A stretch of DNA of 64,000 bases from NCBI RefSeq assembly GCF_029690045.1, contig NZ_CP121464.1, forward strand, positions 2,418,001 through 2,482,000, written 5' to 3'. Positions within the stretch are counted from its first letter, which is position 1. Each line of letters opens with the position of its first letter. This document shows positions 1 to 9,891 of the stretch, piece after piece. The notes under the pieces are model-generated. The model searched no databases. It saw only the letters and a list, made by a program, of their open reading frames with translations, and was not told the DNA's origin. This DNA is from Janthinobacterium rivuli. GTDB taxonomy: Bacteria; Pseudomonadota; Gammaproteobacteria; Burkholderiales; Burkholderiaceae_D. Both the position numbers and the translations under genes were made by a program.

Positions 1-1
1 A

Positions 2-1507
2 GGCGAAGCCGAAGCGGCCCGCGCGGCGCAGGAAAAGGCGCAAGGTTACGGTTTCTTCGACCCGCTGCCAGGCGCGCCTGGCGCGGCCGATCCCGGCTAT
101 GGCTTCTTCCAGCCGCTCGAGGATATCCGCGCCGCCGCCGGCGTGCAGAGCGACGCCGAACAGGGCTACGGTTTCTTCCAGCCGCTCGAACAGATACGCG
201 CCGACGCGGCCAGGGCGGGCAACGCCAGCGCCGCCGCCGCGCCGGTCGTGGCCAGCGCCGTGGCCGAAGCGGAGCAGGAAAAGAAACCGGCCAAGAAAGA
301 AGGCGACAAGGCCGGCGCCGAATCGTCGTCGATCCGCGTCTCGATCGAGAAAGTCGACCAGCTGATCAACCTGGTGGGCGAACTGGTGATCACGCAGGCG
401 ATGATCGAGCAGCGCGCCAGCGCGCTCGATCCGATGCTGCATGAAAAACTGCTCGACAGCGTCAGCCACCTGACGCGCAACACGCGCGACTTGCAGGAAG
501 CGGTGATGTCGATCCGCATGATGCCGATGGATTTCGTCTTTTCGCGCTTCCCGCGCATGGTGCGCGACCTGGCGACGAAACTGGGCAAGAAGGTCGATTT
601 CATCACGAATGGCGCCGCCACGGAACTGGACAAGGGCCTCATCGAGCGCATCGTCGATCCGCTCACGCACCTGGTGCGCAACAGTATCGACCATGGCGTG
701 GAAATGCCGGCCGCCCGCGTGGCCGCCGGCAAGACCGAGGCTGGCCGCTTGTTCCTCTCGGCCAGCCACCAGGGTGGCAACATCATCATCGAAGTATCCG
801 ATGACGGCGCTGGGTTGAACCGCGAGCGCATCCTGGCCAAGGCCGCGCAGCAGGGCCTGGACGTGTCCGAGACGATGAGCGACGCCGACGTGTGGCAGCT
901 GATTTTCGCGCCCGGTTTTTCCACCGCCGAAGCCGTCACCGACGTGTCGGGCCGCGGCGTGGGCATGGATGTCGTCAAGCGCAATATCAGCGCCATGGGC
1001 GGCGTCGTCGACATCCGTTCGGCCAAGGGTTTCGGCACGACGATTTCGATCTCGCTGCCGCTGACCCTGGCCATCCTGGACGGCATGTCGATCCGGGTCG
1101 GCGACGAAGTGTATATTTTACCGCTGGGCTTTGTCATCGAATCGCTGCAGCCAGCCGTTGAGGATATCAAGGACATCAGTGGCAAGGGGCAGGTGGTGAA
1201 AGTGCGCGGCGAATACCTGCCATTGATCCCGCTGTACCAGATGTTCGACATCGCGCCGCGCTTTACCAGCCCTTCGGAAGGCATCTGCGTGATCCTCGAG
1301 ACGGAAGGGCGCAAGGCGGCCCTGTTTGTCGACGACCTGGTGGGACAGCAGCAAGTCGTGGTGAAAAACCTCGAATCGAATTACCGCAAGGTGGTGGGCA
1401 TTTCCGGCGCCACCATCCTGGGCGATGGCGGCGTGTCGCTGATTCTCGATGTCGCCGCCCTGATCCGTTCCTCTCGCCAGCTGGCCGACGAGTCCATTTT
1501 TTCGTAA
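2..1507 (+). CDS. cheA: Chemotaxis histidine kinase CheA, 3' part
   Basis: The gene enters from the left edge, and about 501 residues are visible. CheA autophosphorylates in response to receptors and passes phosphate to CheY and CheB. The first ~65 residues are an Ala/Glu-rich linker with three GYGFF(D/Q)PL repeats (44-67, 95-118, 164-187). Next come the P3 dimerisation helices (VDQLINLVGELVITQAM), the P4 ATPase domain with N box (HLVRNSIDHGVE), G1 box (DDGAGLN) and G2 box (GRGVGMDVVKRNI), and a P5 CheW-like domain to the C-terminus. The phosphorylated P1 histidine domain lies outside the window. cheW follows 30 bp downstream in the same direction. Confidence 0.97.
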   Translation, partial: GEAEAARAAQEKAQGYGFFDPLPGAPGAADPGYGFFQPLEDIRAAAGVQSDAEQGYGFFQPLEQIRADAARAGNASAAAAPVVASAVAEAEQEKKPAKKEGDKAGAESSSIRVSIEKVDQLINLVGELVITQAMIEQRASALDPMLHEKLLDSVSHLTRNTRDLQEAVMSIRMMPMDFVFSRFPRMVRDLATKLGKKVDFITNGAATELDKGLIERIVDPLTHLVRNSIDHGVEMPAARVAAGKTEAGRLFLSASHQGGNIIIEVSDDGAGLNRERILAKAAQQGLDVSETMSDADVWQLIFAPGFSTAEAVTDVSGRGVGMDVVKRNISAMGGVVDIRSAKGFGTTISISLPLTLAILDGMSIRVGDEVYILPLGFVIESLQPAVEDIKDISGKGQVVKVRGEYLPLIPLYQMFDIAPRFTSPSEGICVILETEGRKAALFVDDLVGQQQVVVKNLESNYRKVVGISGATILGDGGVSLILDVAALIRSSRQLADESIFS

Positions 1508-1537
1508 TACCGATAGATAAAGATAGGAAAACGCACC

Positions 1538-2044
1538 ATGTCAGATACTCAACAAACATCCGGAAGCAATGCGGGCGACGGCAAGGACATCGCCGGCCGT
1601 GAATTCCTGGCCTTCACCCTGGGCTCCGAAGAGTACGGCATCGATATCCTGAAGGTCCAGGAGATCCGTGGTTACGAAGCGGTCACCCGCATCGCCAACG
1701 CGCCTGAATTCATCAAGGGCGTGATCAACCTGCGCGGCATCATCATTCCCGTGGTCGACATGCGCATCAAGTTCAACCTGGGCACGCCCGTGTACGACCA
1801 GTTCACGGTGGTGATCATCCTGAACATCGGCGGGCGCATCGTCGGCATGGTGGTCGACAGCGTTTCCGACGTCACCACCCTGACGCCGGAGCAGGTGAAA
1901 CCGGCGCCGGAAATGGGCACCGCCTTCTCGACCGACTACATGATCGGCCTGGGCACCATCGACGAGCGCATGCTGATCCTGGTCGACATCGACAAGCTGA
2001 TGTCGAGCAGCGAGATGGGCCTGATCGACAAGCTGGCGGCGTAA
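1538..2044 (+). CDS. cheW: Chemotaxis coupling protein CheW
   Basis: This 168-residue cytoplasmic adaptor joins CheA to receptors. After a ~25-residue polar tail it is a single CheW domain: [20 protein letters not shown], then the conserved [13 protein letters not shown] strand and a second half ending in [10 protein letters not shown]. Length and motifs fit the family. It follows cheA by 30 bp, with AGGAAA upstream of the ATG. Two GC-rich hairpins follow in the 188-bp gap before the receptor gene (2063-2083 and about 2180-2212), so the receptor may be partly uncoupled from cheAW. Confidence 0.97.
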   Translation: MSDTQQTSGSNAGDGKDIAGREFLAFTLGSEEYGIDILKVQEIRGYEAVTRIANAPEFIKGVINLRGIIIPVVDMRIKFNLGTPVYDQFTVVIILNIGGRIVGMVVDSVSDVTTLTPEQVKPAPEMGTAFSTDYMIGLGTIDERMLILVDIDKLMSSSEMGLIDKLAA

Positions 2045-2062
2045 GCCTCCGCATGGCAGCAA

Positions 2063-2088
2063 GGCGGCGCCCGGTGCGCCGCCGTTTT
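2063..2088 (+). terminator. Hairpin after cheW, possible weak terminator
   Basis: GGCGGCGC (2063-2070) pairs with GCGCCGCC (2076-2083) across a 5-nt loop. A short GTTTT follows. The U tract is short, so partial termination or mRNA end protection is more likely than a full stop. Confidence 0.45.
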
Positions 2089-2232
2089 GGCACGCAAAGA
2101 ATCACTACAGATATGCATGTACCGGCGCGGCCAGAGGCGCGCCGGCAGGCTGCAAGGTCCGTCAGAGACCAGGCCACAACACGGCGCCGTCCGGTTGAAC
2201 GGGCGCCGTTCACATAAATATTGGAGACTGTA

Positions 2233-3954
2233 ATGAGTTTGCGCGATTTCAAGATAGGCACCCGGCTGGGGATAGGTTTTGGCAGCATCCTCGCCATCCT
2301 AGTGGTGGTGATCGTTTCGGCGAATGCACTGAATTACCGTAACAAGGCCCAGTTGCTCACGGGCCTGGCGCTGGCAAGCGAAAAGAATACGCAGGCGTCG
2401 CTGATGAAAAGCGCGATGCTGGAAACCGGCATCGCCATGCGCAATATCGGCCTGCAGGGCGATGTGGCCCTGATGCAGGCGGAAGAGGGCAAGGTGCGCG
2501 AGCAGCGCAAGCTGTATGACGGCGCGCGCGGCAAGCTGGCCACCCTGGGCCTGTCCGAGGGCGAAAAGGCGCTGCTGGCCAATATCGCCAAGGTCGACGG
2601 CGATGTCGATGCCGCCTTCAAGGAGGCGATGGGGCAGGTGCTGGCGTTTAACAGCGAGGGCGCGGCGAAGGTGATTGCCACCCGCATCGACCCATTGAAC
2701 AAGACGACCCTGGCCGATATCAACAAGCTGCTCGACTTGCAGCACGTGGCGCAGCAAAGCTTCATGGATGACTCGCTGGCGGCCGATGCGCGGCTGATGA
2801 CGGTACTGTTCATCCTGGGCGGCGCGGCGGTGGCGATCGGCGCCTGGTGCGCCATCTTCATCACGCGCTCGATCACGGTGCCATTGTCCGGCGCCCTCGC
2901 CGTGGCGCAGAAGGTGGCGGCCGGCGAGCTGACGTCGCGCGTGGTGGTCGAAGGCAAGGATGAAACGAGCGCCTTGCAGCAGGCGCTCAAGGACATGAAC
3001 GAGAGCCTGGTGCAGACGGTCAGCGACGTGCGCAATGGAACGGACACGATTACCGTGGCGTCGCGCGAGATCGCCAGCGGCAATGCGGACCTGTCGGCGC
3101 GCACGGAAACGCAGGCCAGTTCGCTCGAAGAGACGGCATCGTCGATGGAAGAACTGACGTCGACCGTGAAGCAGAATGCGGACAACGCGCGCCAGGCCAA
3201 CCAGCTGGCCGTGTCGGCGTCGTCGGTGGCGGAGCAGGGCGGCAAGGTGGTGGCGCAAGTGGTCGATACCATGGGCTCCATCAAGGACAGTTCGCGCAAG
3301 ATCGTCGACATCATCGGCGTCATCGACGGCATCGCGTTCCAGACGAATATCCTGGCATTGAATGCGGCCGTTGAAGCGGCGCGCGCAGGCGAGCAGGGAC
3401 GCGGTTTTGCGGTGGTGGCGTCGGAAGTGCGCAATCTGGCGCAACGATCGGCCGGCGCGGCGAAAGAGATCAAGGGCCTGATCGGCGACTCGGTCGACAA
3501 GGTTGATGCGGGCAGCCGCCTGGTGGACGAGGCGGGGCAGACCATGGGCCTGATCGTCACGTCGATCCGGCAGGTGGCCGACATCATGGGCGAGATCACG
3601 GCGGCGACGCAGGAACAGAGTCATGGCATCGAGGAAGTGAACCAGGCCATCGCGCAGATGGACCAGATGACGCAGCAAAACGCGGCGCTGGTCGAGGAAG
3701 CGGCGGCGGCGGCCGAAAGCATGCAGGACCAGGCGCAGAAACTGGCCGACGCCGCCCGCATCTTCAAGCTCGATGGCGAGAGCGCGGCGCAGGTGGCCAT
3801 GCCCGTACCCGCGCCAGCAGTCAAGGCGGCGGCACGGCCGGCGCCTGTTGTGGCGGCAAATACACGGCGATTGGCAAAGACGGCGCAAGCCGGCACGCCA
3901 GCGCCCGCGAAAAAGCTGGCGGCAGCCGGCGGCGACGATTGGGAAGAGTTCTGA
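2233..3954 (+). CDS. Methyl-accepting chemotaxis protein
   Basis: A 573-residue transmembrane chemoreceptor. TM1 is near residues 12-33. A short periplasmic four-helix-type sensor of about 150 residues follows, then TM2 (LMTVLFILGGAAVAIGAWCA), a HAMP domain and a cytoplasmic signalling domain with the hairpin tip GIAFQTNILALNAAVEAARA. Glu/Gln-rich methylation helices flank the tip. The protein ends in DDWEEF, resembling the NWETF pentapeptide that tethers CheR/CheB. The start chosen is the ATG at 2233, which has GGAG six bases upstream. The in-frame TTG at 2221 would put that ribosome site inside the gene. The ligand cannot be predicted from sequence. Confidence 0.95.
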   Translation: MSLRDFKIGTRLGIGFGSILAILVVVIVSANALNYRNKAQLLTGLALASEKNTQASLMKSAMLETGIAMRNIGLQGDVALMQAEEGKVREQRKLYDGARGKLATLGLSEGEKALLANIAKVDGDVDAAFKEAMGQVLAFNSEGAAKVIATRIDPLNKTTLADINKLLDLQHVAQQSFMDDSLAADARLMTVLFILGGAAVAIGAWCAIFITRSITVPLSGALAVAQKVAAGELTSRVVVEGKDETSALQQALKDMNESLVQTVSDVRNGTDTITVASREIASGNADLSARTETQASSLEETASSMEELTSTVKQNADNARQANQLAVSASSVAEQGGKVVAQVVDTMGSIKDSSRKIVDIIGVIDGIAFQTNILALNAAVEAARAGEQGRGFAVVASEVRNLAQRSAGAAKEIKGLIGDSVDKVDAGSRLVDEAGQTMGLIVTSIRQVADIMGEITAATQEQSHGIEEVNQAIAQMDQMTQQNAALVEEAAAAAESMQDQAQKLADAARIFKLDGESAAQVAMPVPAPAVKAAARPAPVVAANTRRLAKTAQAGTPAPAKKLAAAGGDDWEEF

Positions 3955-4025
3955 CGCCAACCCGGTCCCGCTAGTTATACTTGCAAAGGCATTGGTCAGA
4001 GTAGTCATAGAGAGGTAAAAATAAA

Positions 4026-4898
4026 ATGCCGCAAACTAAAACGGATTCGGTCAAGGAATTTGATTTCACTGGCAAGGACTTCGAGCGGGTCCGCGCCATG
4101 ATTTACAAGCGGGCCGGCATCGCGCTGGCCGACAGCAAGCAGGAGATGGTCTACAGCCGTCTGGCCAGGCGCTTGCGCGCGACCGGCATCTCCTCGTTCG
4201 TCCGCTACCTGGACGACCTGGAAGCTGGCCGCATGGGCGATGAGTGGGAAGCGTTCACGAATGCGCTGACGACCAACCTGACGTCGTTCTTCCGCGAGGC
4301 GCATCACTTCCCGCTGCTGGCCGAGCATGTGAAAAAACTGAGCGGGCCGATCACCATCTGGTGTTCAGCCAGTTCCACCGGCGAGGAGCCGTATTCGATC
4401 GCCATGACGGTGTGCGAGGCGTTCAATACGCTCACGCCGCCCGTCACCATCATCGCCACGGACATCGACACGAACGTGCTGGCCACGGCCGCCAATGGCG
4501 TCTACAACCTGGACCGGCTCGACAAGATGCCGGCCGACCGTGCGCGGCGCTTTTTCTTGCGCGGCAAGGGCGATCGCGAGGGGCAGGTGCGGGTGCGCCC
4601 GGAACTGCGCCAGATGATCACCTTCAAGCCGCTCAACCTGCTGGCCGACGGCTGGCCATTGACGGGGCAGTTCGACGTCATCTTTTGCCGTAACGTGATG
4701 ATTTATTTTGACAAGGCGACGCAGCGCAAGATCCTGTCGCGCTTTGTGCCCTTGATGAAGCCGGATGCCCTGCTGTTTGCGGGCCATTCGGAGAATTTTC
4801 TGTACGTGTCGGATTCATTGAAGCTGCGCGGTAAAACAGTCTATGAGCTCGATCAGCCTCGGGGCGCCGCGCCCAAGGCATCGTCGCATCGTACATGA
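4026..4898 (+). CDS. cheR: Chemotaxis protein methyltransferase CheR
   Basis: A 290-residue SAM-dependent enzyme that methylates receptor glutamates. An N-terminal helical domain (about residues 10-75) precedes a Rossmann methyltransferase domain. The SAM-binding region is SSTGEEPYSIAMTV, and FDVIFCRNVMIYFD is the characteristic CheR motif. It lies between the receptor, whose C-terminus carries the expected docking peptide, and cheD, which starts 9 bp after the stop. Those three genes are probably co-transcribed. Confidence 0.97.
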   Translation: MPQTKTDSVKEFDFTGKDFERVRAMIYKRAGIALADSKQEMVYSRLARRLRATGISSFVRYLDDLEAGRMGDEWEAFTNALTTNLTSFFREAHHFPLLAEHVKKLSGPITIWCSASSTGEEPYSIAMTVCEAFNTLTPPVTIIATDIDTNVLATAANGVYNLDRLDKMPADRARRFFLRGKGDREGQVRVRPELRQMITFKPLNLLADGWPLTGQFDVIFCRNVMIYFDKATQRKILSRFVPLMKPDALLFAGHSENFLYVSDSLKLRGKTVYELDQPRGAAPKASSHRT

Positions 4899-4907
4899 GA
4901 GTGAAAT

Positions 4908-5516
4908 ATGAGCCTGGAATCCAAAGAGCAATTCGCCACTAACGTCTATTACGACAGGACGTTCAATTGTGACGCCGCCAAGATCTTGCCTGGTGAGTAC
5001 TACTTTACCAACAAGGATATGCTGATCGTCACCGTGCTCGGCTCCTGCGTCTCGGCCTGCATCCGCGACCGCGTCACGGGCCTGGGCGGCATGAACCACT
5101 TCATGCTGCCCGATGGCGGCAGCGACCCGAACAGTCCGATTTCCGCGTCGATGCGCTATGGCACCTACGCCATGGAAATCCTGATCAACGATTTGCTGAA
5201 GGCGGGCGCGCGGCGCGAGAACATGGAAGCGAAAGTGTTCGGCGGCGGCGCCGTGCTGCGCGGCTTCACGGCGATCAACGTCGGCGAACGCAATGCGGCC
5301 TTCGTCATCAACTATCTGAAAGCGGAAAAGATGCGCGTGGTGGCCGAAGACCTGAACGACATCCACCCGCGCAAAGTGTATTTTTTCCCCCGCAGCGGCA
5401 AGGTGCTGGTGAAAAAGCTGATGCAGACGCATAACGATACGCTGGTGCGCCGCGAACTCGATTACGCCAGCCGCCTCAAGGTCGCGCCGGTGGGCGGCGA
5501 AGTCGAACTGTTCTGA
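4908..5516 (+). CDS. cheD: Receptor glutamine deamidase CheD
   Basis: A 202-residue protein of the CheD family, which converts specific receptor glutamines to glutamates. The Cys-His-Thr type active site is visible as [11 protein letters not shown] (Cys) and GGMNHFMLP (His). [10 protein letters not shown] and the C-terminal [11 protein letters not shown] also fit. It lies in the usual place between cheR and cheB. The C-terminus ends in GGEVELF. The enzyme acts on the cytoplasmic helices of receptors such as the one encoded at 2233. Confidence 0.95.
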   Translation: MSLESKEQFATNVYYDRTFNCDAAKILPGEYYFTNKDMLIVTVLGSCVSACIRDRVTGLGGMNHFMLPDGGSDPNSPISASMRYGTYAMEILINDLLKAGARRENMEAKVFGGGAVLRGFTAINVGERNAAFVINYLKAEKMRVVAEDLNDIHPRKVYFFPRSGKVLVKKLMQTHNDTLVRRELDYASRLKVAPVGGEVELF

Positions 5517-5625
5517 CACACACCAGGCCAAACTTGCTGCGCGTCGCGCTGTGCGGCTTGCGGCGGTTTTGTCCGGTGTACTAATTTAATAAAGAATAAG
5601 GGCCGCAAGGCCTGGAAGGAAGAAT

Positions 5626-6696
5626 ATGAAGATCAAGGTTTTGATCGTGGATGATTCGGCGCTGATCCGCAGCGTCATGACGGAAATCGTAAACAGCCAG
5701 CCCGACATGGAAGTGGTGGGCGCGGCGCCCGATCCGCTGGTGGCGCGCGAGATGATCAAGCAGACCAACCCCGACGTGCTGACCCTCGACGTCGAGATGC
5801 CGAAGATGGATGGCCTCGACTTCCTGGAAAAACTGATGCGCTTGCGCCCGATGCCGGTCTTGATGGTGTCGTCGCTGACCGAGCGCGGTTCGGAAATCAC
5901 CATGCGCGCGCTGGAACTGGGCGCCGTCGATTTCGTCACCAAGCCGAAAATTTCCATCCAGAGCGGCATGCGCGAGTACACCGACATGATCGCCGACAAG
6001 ATCCGCGCCGCCTCGAAGGCGCGCATCCGTGCGCGCACCCTGCCGTCGGCCGGCGACAAGGTGGCCGCGCCGCTGCCTGCCCTGCGCAGCCCATTGACGT
6101 CGAGCGAAAAGCTGATCATCGTGGGCGCCTCGACGGGCGGCACGGAAGCGATCCGCGAATTTCTCATGCAGATGCCGTCCGACTGCCCCGGCATCCTGAT
6201 CACGCAGCACATGCCGGAAGGCTTTACGCGCTCGTTCGCGCGCCGCCTCGATTCGCTGTGCAAGATATCGGTGCAGGAAGCGGCAGGCGGCGAACGGGTG
6301 CTGCCCGGCCACGCCTACATCGCGCCCGGCCATTCGCACCTGACCCTGACGCGCAGTGGCGCCAACTACATGACCAAGATCGACCAGGGCGAACCGGTCA
6401 ACCGCCACCGCCCGTCCGTCGACGTGCTGTTCCGATCGGCCGCGCAATCGGCCGGTAAAAATGCCGTCGGCGTGATCCTCACAGGCATGGGCAAGGATGG
6501 CGCACAAGGCATGTTGGAGATGAAGGCCGCAGGAGCGTATAATTTTGCGCAGGATGAAGCCAGTTGCGTGGTGTTCGGCATGCCGCGCGAGGCGATCGCC
6601 GTTGGTGCTACGCATGAGGTCGGCGCTCTGACGGCATTGCCTGGCATGGTGCTGGGACACCTGGCGGCGCATGGCATGCGTGCTTTGCGCGTGTAA
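5626..6696 (+). CDS. cheB: Protein-glutamate methylesterase CheB
   Basis: A 356-residue response regulator/esterase that removes receptor methyl groups when phosphorylated by CheA. The receiver domain (residues 1-~120) has the acidic pair in LIVDDSA and the phospho-accepting Asp in [12 protein letters not shown]. The C-terminal methylesterase has the catalytic Ser in [10 protein letters not shown], His in TQHMPEGF and Asp in [12 protein letters not shown] 109-bp gap separates it from cheD. AAGGAAG lies just upstream of the ATG. Confidence 0.97.
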   Translation: MKIKVLIVDDSALIRSVMTEIVNSQPDMEVVGAAPDPLVAREMIKQTNPDVLTLDVEMPKMDGLDFLEKLMRLRPMPVLMVSSLTERGSEITMRALELGAVDFVTKPKISIQSGMREYTDMIADKIRAASKARIRARTLPSAGDKVAAPLPALRSPLTSSEKLIIVGASTGGTEAIREFLMQMPSDCPGILITQHMPEGFTRSFARRLDSLCKISVQEAAGGERVLPGHAYIAPGHSHLTLTRSGANYMTKIDQGEPVNRHRPSVDVLFRSAAQSAGKNAVGVILTGMGKDGAQGMLEMKAAGAYNFAQDEASCVVFGMPREAIAVGATHEVGALTALPGMVLGHLAAHGMRALRV

Positions 6697-6843
6697 GCCA
6701 CGTTTTATATGATCTGAGGCAAGTTTGTTCGCCTAAAAGCAACGAAAATGCTATCCTACAACTTGCTGCCGTAGTGTCGACCATAATGTCGGCATTCATG
6801 TCGATATTATTAACAAACCGCTACAGAAACAACGGAGTTATTC

Positions 6844-7242
6844 ATGGCTGATCCAAAGATGAAATTTTTAGTCGTTGACGATTTTTCGACGATGCGCCGC
6901 ATTGTCCGGAATCTGTTGAAGGAACTGGGTTATGCCAACGTCGATGAGGCGGAAGACGGCGTGATGGGCCTGGCCAAGCTGCGCGCGGAATCGTTCGATT
7001 TCGTCGTGTCGGACTGGAACATGCCCAACATGGATGGCCTGACGATGCTGCAGCATATCCGCGCCGATCCCGCACTGGCCAAGCTGCCCGTGCTGATGGT
7101 CACCGCCGAAGCGAAAAAAGAAAACATCATCGCCGCCGCCCAGGCTGGCGCCAGCGGTTATGTCGTCAAGCCGTTCACGGCCGCGACCCTCGATGAAAAG
7201 CTGAACAAGATTTTCGAGAAGCTGGAAAAAGCCGGCGCCTGA
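6844..7242 (+). CDS. cheY: Chemotaxis response regulator CheY
   Basis: A 132-residue single receiver domain. Visible parts are [11 protein letters not shown] with the acidic pair, the phospho-accepting Asp in [12 protein letters not shown], the conserved Thr in [10 protein letters not shown], and the switch Lys in GYVVKPF. Phospho-CheY binds the flagellar motor switch. A strong terminator follows 22 bp after the stop. No cheZ phosphatase gene follows, unlike many betaproteobacterial che loci. A 147-bp gap to cheB leaves room for a separate promoter, though I see no clear consensus. Confidence 0.97.
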   Translation: MADPKMKFLVVDDFSTMRRIVRNLLKELGYANVDEAEDGVMGLAKLRAESFDFVVSDWNMPNMDGLTMLQHIRADPALAKLPVLMVTAEAKKENIIAAAQAGASGYVVKPFTAATLDEKLNKIFEKLEKAGA

Positions 7243-7264
7243 TCCAGGCTTGACCGTTATCAAG

Positions 7265-7299
7265 AAAACGCTGCCCGTGCAAACCGGCAGCGTTTTTTT
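7265..7299 (+). terminator. Intrinsic terminator of the che operon
   Basis: An 11-bp stem (AAAACGCTGCC at 7265-7275 with GGCAGCGTTTT at 7286-7296) followed by a run of T. It closes the chemotaxis block directly after cheY. Confidence 0.93.
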
Positions 7300-7438
7300 C
7301 GTCCGCCTGCGCCGATCACATGAGATTGCGCAAAGGAATTAAATATTTCCTAAAGTTAACTTTACACGTCAAATAATTTGGCCCATGATCGCTGCAGTAT
7401 TTCCCTTTGTCCCCGACCCCGACAAGAAGGAGCGCGCG

Positions 7439-7890
7439 ATGCGCCGAGCACCCGTATTATTTTTCGCCCTGAGCACAGCCATGTTGGCGGGCTGTGGCGT
7501 GAGCCTTGAACAAACCACCGCTGCGCCTGTCGCGTCGGTCGAGATGCAGGAGCTGGCCGCGCAGTCGCCTGCCGAAGCCGATGGCCGGCATGCTTATCTG
7601 CACCGCGTGGGTGGGCATGACTATGTCAGCCTGAGCCAGAACGGCCCGGAAGGCGGCTTGCCGATCCTTACGGGCACACAGCGCCATGCGCACGCCATTC
7701 GCCTGCTGGCAGCCGATCCGGCCCAGCAAGGGCCATCCTGCGCAGCCTGAGGCTGCCTGCAAACCAGCGCAAGCTGTGGGCGGGAGAAGAAATCGTGCTT
7801 GATGCGGCCAGCTATGACATGTTGCAAGCGGCCCGCGGCAGCAACAAGCCGCTGTTTGCCGAACTCAAGCTGGTGGGGATGGAGAAGTAA
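7439..7890 (+). pseudogene. Small lipoprotein gene with a frameshift
   Basis: The first reading frame starts at the ATG at 7439, behind an AAGGAG ribosome site. It encodes a lipoprotein signal (MRRAPVLFFALSTAMLAGCG) with lipobox LAGC and stops at 7750. The next frame continues as plausible protein from about 7731 (ILRSLRLPANQRKLWAGEE and onward) to a stop at 7888-7890. One missing base near the GGG at 7730-7732 would join them into a ~150-residue periplasmic lipoprotein. No known family is recognised. It could be a real pseudogene, an assembly error, or a programmed shift (least likely, since no slippery site is evident). The IS element begins 9 bp after its stop. Confidence 0.6.
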
Positions 7891-7899
7891 AAAAAGAAA

Positions 7900-8959
7900 G
7901 GCTCTGTCATCGATAAATAGGGGATCTGCCTGAATCTTTCCTTGGCTGTGCTGTCTGACTCTGCATACCCACCATGCAGGAGCCGATCATGCAGCCAGCC
8001 GAATGGATACGCTTTATCGCGCAGTTTGCGCAGTTGAACCGACGCCAGCGGCAGGCAGGAATAGCCTTGCTGTGTGGCAATGGGCCACACGATGTGACCG
8101 TCACGCTGCTTGAAAACGCTACGCAAGCACGCCTGGGGTGTCCCGCCTGCCAATCGTGTCACCTGCACCGGCATGGCCATGCGCACGGCCTGCAGCGCTA
8201 CCGCTGTGTATCCTGTGGGCGCACATTCAATGCCTTGACGGGCACGCCGCTGGCGCACTTGCGCCATAAATCGCTGTGGCTCGACTATGCGGATTGCCTG
8301 CTTGATTCCAGGTCGGTACGCCAGGCCGCTCAGCAGTTGGGACTGCACCGCAACACCACGTTTCGCTGGCGACACCGTTTTCTCAGCGTAGCAAAGACGG
8401 ACCGGCCGCATTGTCTGCATGGCATTGCCGAGGCCGATGAACTCTACGTGCTGGAATCAGAAAAGGGATCCAGGCAAATGACGCGTCCGGCGCGCCGCCG
8501 TGGCGGCCATGCCCATCAGCGCGGCATTTCCAATGAACAGGTTTGCATCCTGGTGGCGCGCGACCGTACTGGGCAGACCCTCGATTTCGTCACGGGCAAA
8601 GGGGCGTTGACGAAGGCACAGCTGCATCATTCGCTGCTACCCGTTATCGACAAGGACGTGCTGCTGGTGACCGACGGTCATGCCGCCTATCTGGCTTTTG
8701 CGAAGGAAGCGGGCATCAGCCACCAAGCAGTCAACTTGCGCGCTGGCATCCGTGTGCGAGGGGCCGCCCACGTGCAGAACGTCAATGCCTATCACAGCCG
8801 CTTGCGCGCATGGCTACGGCCCTTTCACGGCGTGGCGACGCGCTACCTGCCGAACTACCTGGGCTGGCGCTGGATACTCGACGCCAGGCGCATCCGTTCA
8901 TCGGAAACGTTATTGAAAGCAACGTTGGGCGCATTCCCACACTTGACGGTGACATAGCC
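7900..8959 (+). mobile_element. IS1595-family insertion sequence, complete
   Basis: A 1060-bp element with imperfect terminal inverted repeats: GGCTCTGTCATCG at 7900-7912 and GGCTATGTCACCG, reverse complement of 8947-8959, 11 of 13 matching. It is flanked by a perfect 8-bp direct repeat AAAAGAAA (7892-7899 and 8960-8967). An 8-bp target duplication is typical of the IS1595 family and agrees with the transposase type. The intact ORF, ends and duplication point to a recent insertion. Confidence 0.93.
7989..8957 (+). CDS. IS1595-family (ISXO2-like) transposase
   Basis: A 322-residue transposase. An N-terminal zinc ribbon (CPAC...CVSC, about residues 50-80) is followed by a helix-turn-helix-like region (RQAAQQLGLHRNTTFRWRHR). 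The DDE-type catalytic domain has the first Asp in EADELYVLE, the second in LVTDGHAAY, and HVQNVNAYHSRLR where the third acidic residue usually sits. Asn appears to replace it, giving a DDN triad as reported for part of this family. The ATG at 7989 is preferred over 7974 because AGGAG sits six bases upstream. The stop codon lies inside the right inverted repeat. Confidence 0.9.
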   Translation: MQPAEWIRFIAQFAQLNRRQRQAGIALLCGNGPHDVTVTLLENATQARLGCPACQSCHLHRHGHAHGLQRYRCVSCGRTFNALTGTPLAHLRHKSLWLDYADCLLDSRSVRQAAQQLGLHRNTTFRWRHRFLSVAKTDRPHCLHGIAEADELYVLESEKGSRQMTRPARRRGGHAHQRGISNEQVCILVARDRTGQTLDFVTGKGALTKAQLHHSLLPVIDKDVLLVTDGHAAYLAFAKEAGISHQAVNLRAGIRVRGAAHVQNVNAYHSRLRAWLRPFHGVATRYLPNYLGWRWILDARRIRSSETLLKATLGAFPHLTVT

Positions 8960-8987
8960 AAAAGAAACGGGGCCGAATGGCCCCGTT
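8960..8987 (-). terminator. panC terminator, T tract hit by the IS
   Basis: On the minus strand a 9-bp stem (AACGGGGCC/GGCCCCGTT, loop ATTC, 8966-8987) runs into TTTCTTTT. That T tract is the same sequence as the right-hand 8-bp target duplication of the IS element. The duplication kept the terminator intact for panC. Confidence 0.85.
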
Positions 8988-8997
8988 GTGACAATGC

Positions 8998-9849
<852 letters not shown>

Positions 9850-9891
9850 CTAAAACCCCGTTGTACGGTGGTCAGTGACAAAGGGAGGGAG

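Noticed and set aside
2299..4008. 569-codon minus-strand frame opposite the chemoreceptor gene
   Set aside because: Arg/His/Leu-rich composition without motifs, and the plus strand encodes a textbook receptor.
5517..5625. Terminator between cheD and cheB
   Set aside because: GC-rich imperfect dyads are present, but no stable stem followed by a T run.
6697..6843. Possible sigma-28 flagellar promoter before cheY
   Set aside because: A TAAA-like element is present but no GCCGATAA-type partner at the right distance.
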